In this document: piece after piece, positions 62,902 through 64,000 of the stretch | Layout: each line of letters starts with the position of its first letter | Numbering within the stretch: the first letter of the stretch is position 1 | Assembly: GCF_011193355.1 (NCBI RefSeq) | Contig: NZ_CP049780.1 | Location: 1,099,582 to 1,163,581 of the forward strand | Reading direction: 5' to 3' | Source of the DNA: Streptomyces sp. JB150 | GTDB taxonomy: Bacteria; Actinomycetota; Actinomycetes; Streptomycetales; Streptomycetaceae | Length of the DNA: 64,000 nt | Notes under the pieces: generated by a model | What the model was told of the DNA's origin: nothing | Database searches by the model: none | What the model saw: only the letters and a program-made list of their open reading frames with translations | Made by a program: the position numbers and the translations under genes

Positions 62902-63993
62902 TCAGGCGGTGAGCACCTCCTCGCCCGACCGCGGTACGGACCCCGACCGCGGCTCGGTCACCGTCGGCACGGGCTCCCGGTGCGCCGGGTCCCGTACCTC
63001 CCCGACCAACAGCTCCAGGACGTCCTCCAGGGCCACGAGGCCCAGCACCCGGCCGGAGGCGTCGGCCACCTGGGCGAGGTGGGTGGCGGCGCGGCGCATC
63101 ACGGTCAGGGCGTCGTCCAGGGGCAGTTCGGGGCGCAGGGTCGTCATCGGGCGCCACAGCTGCTGCGGCACCGCGCGGTCGGAGTCCTCCAGGTCGAGGA
63201 CGTCCTTCACGTGCAGATAGCCCATGAAGGCACCGGTGTCCGCGGCCACCGGGAACCGGGAGTAGCCGGTGCGCGCGGTCAGCTCGATGATCCGGCCGGG
63301 GGTGACCGACGGGTCCACCGTCACCAGCGACTCCCGCGTCAGCAGGACGTCCGTCACCGGGCGCGAGCCCAGCTCCAGGGCGTCCTCCAGGCGTTCGGCC
63401 TCCTCCGGGTCGAGCAGTCCGGCCTGGCCGGAGTCCTCCACCAGCCGGTTGAGCTGTTCGCTGGTGAAGACGGCCTCCACCTCGTCCTTCGGCTCGACGC
63501 GGAACAGCCGCAGCACGCCCTGCGCGCAGGCGCCGAGGGCCACGGTGATCGGCCGGCACAGCCGGGCGAAGGCGACCAGTCCGGGGCTCAGCCACAGCGC
63601 GGCCTTCTCCGGGGCGGCCATCGCCAGGTTCTTCGGGACCATCTCGCCGATGACGAGGTGGAAGAAGACGACGGTGGCCAGCGCGATGACGTAGCCCAGC
63701 GGGTGGATCATCGCGTGCGGCAGATGGATCCACGCGAAGAACGGCTCCAGCAGATGCGCGACCGTCGGTTCGGCGACCGCGCCCAACGTCAGCGAGCAGA
63801 CGGTGATGCCGAACTGGGCGGCGGCCATCATCTGCGGCAGTCGCTCCAGGCCGTAGAGCACCTGGCGGGCGCGGGCCGTGCCGAGCGGTTCGATCTGGCT
63901 GCGGCGCACGGAGACCAGCGCGAACTCGGCGCCGACGAAGAAGCCGTTGGCGAGCACGAGCAGCGCGGCGAAGAGCAGTTGGAGCACGCTCAT
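62902..63993 (-). CDS. CNNM/CorC-type membrane protein with CBS domains
   Basis: A 363-residue protein. The N-terminal DUF21 (CNNM) transmembrane domain has three or four helices (VLQLLFAALLVLANGFFVGAEFALVS and following) and the VIGEMVPKNLA motif. Two CBS domains follow (VTVDPSVTPGRIIELTARTG and VLGLVALEDVLELLVGEV). Family members affect magnesium or cobalt efflux. It ends without the CorC_HlyC C-terminal domain, so is shorter than many. The start is seven bases from the window edge and an upstream coupled gene is likely. Confidence 0.9.
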   Translation of the reverse strand: MSVLQLLFAALLVLANGFFVGAEFALVSVRRSQIEPLGTARARQVLYGLERLPQMMAAAQFGITVCSLTLGAVAEPTVAHLLEPFFAWIHLPHAMIHPLGYVIALATVVFFHLVIGEMVPKNLAMAAPEKAALWLSPGLVAFARLCRPITVALGACAQGVLRLFRVEPKDEVEAVFTSEQLNRLVEDSGQAGLLDPEEAERLEDALELGSRPVTDVLLTRESLVTVDPSVTPGRIIELTARTGYSRFPVAADTGAFMGYLHVKDVLDLEDSDRAVPQQLWRPMTTLRPELPLDDALTVMRRAATHLAQVADASGRVLGLVALEDVLELLVGEVRDPAHREPVPTVTEPRSGSVPRSGEEVLTA

Positions 63994-64000
63994 CGGGCGG

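Overview
This is a very GC-rich actinobacterial chromosome segment and almost certainly comes from a Streptomyces close to the S. coelicolor clade. The evidence is the crr-ptsI pair behind a DasR site, a conservon (cvnA-D), rbpA behind a sigma-R promoter, ppm1, a DasR-type chitinase promoter, frequent GTG/TTG starts and many 4-base ATGA/GTGA gene overlaps. I recognise 51 protein genes. I see no rRNA, tRNA, CRISPR array or insertion sequence.

Layout. 1-8.2 kb: DasR operator, PTS genes crr and ptsI, a strong terminator, a hypothetical protein, acetoacetyl-CoA synthetase and a GH31 alpha-glucosidase. 8.4-11.8 kb: a secreted VanX-like dipeptidase reading in frame into a NUDIX hydrolase, then an EAL-GGDEF protein. 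11.8-18.2 kb: a four-gene conservon (histidine-kinase-like CvnA, roadblock CvnB, DUF742 CvnC, GTPase CvnD), a small membrane protein and an IclR regulator.

18.6-29.6 kb is the most accessory-looking part. It holds a secreted YD/RHS-repeat protein whose signal peptide and body lie in different frames, two tiny overlapping membrane-protein genes, a nested-hairpin terminator, and, facing them, a three-gene cassette resembling MksF-MksE-MksB or JetA-JetB-JetC. That cassette has no MksG/JetD nuclease partner in the window. It is my main candidate for an undescribed system.

29.8-35.0 kb: an FCD-GntR regulator diverges from an operon for 5-oxoproline use (MFS transporter, DUF1445, pxpA, pxpB, pxpC), with a perfect 19-bp palindrome between them. 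35.1-41.0 kb: an SGNH lipase/esterase and two GT4 glycosyltransferases in one coupled operon, a HEAT-repeat protein and an ankyrin protein. 41.2-43.2 kb: a 64-residue membrane protein and an FtsK-like membrane protein with a degenerate P-loop. 43.3-47.8 kb: a MocR regulator divergent from yczE, then a phosphodiesterase and an Atg22-like MFS protein.

48.0-57.8 kb: rbpA with a sigma-R promoter, fxsA, ppm1, an amidohydrolase, an Lrp regulator, two small hypothetical proteins, an acyl-CoA dehydrogenase, a DasR-type chitinase, a TetR regulator and a 46-residue membrane protein. 58.0-64.0 kb: a Tat-exported C39-like peptidase, a uridine-kinase-like protein, a possible small RNA, an EccA-like AAA+ protein and a CNNM/CBS membrane protein.

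Two parts work together. The PTS proteins at the left and the chitinase at the right both carry DasR-type sites, linking chitin breakdown to PTS-dependent amino-sugar uptake. Other genes look like unrelated housekeeping or regulatory functions. Function calls come from reading the proteins and recalling families; no database search was run.
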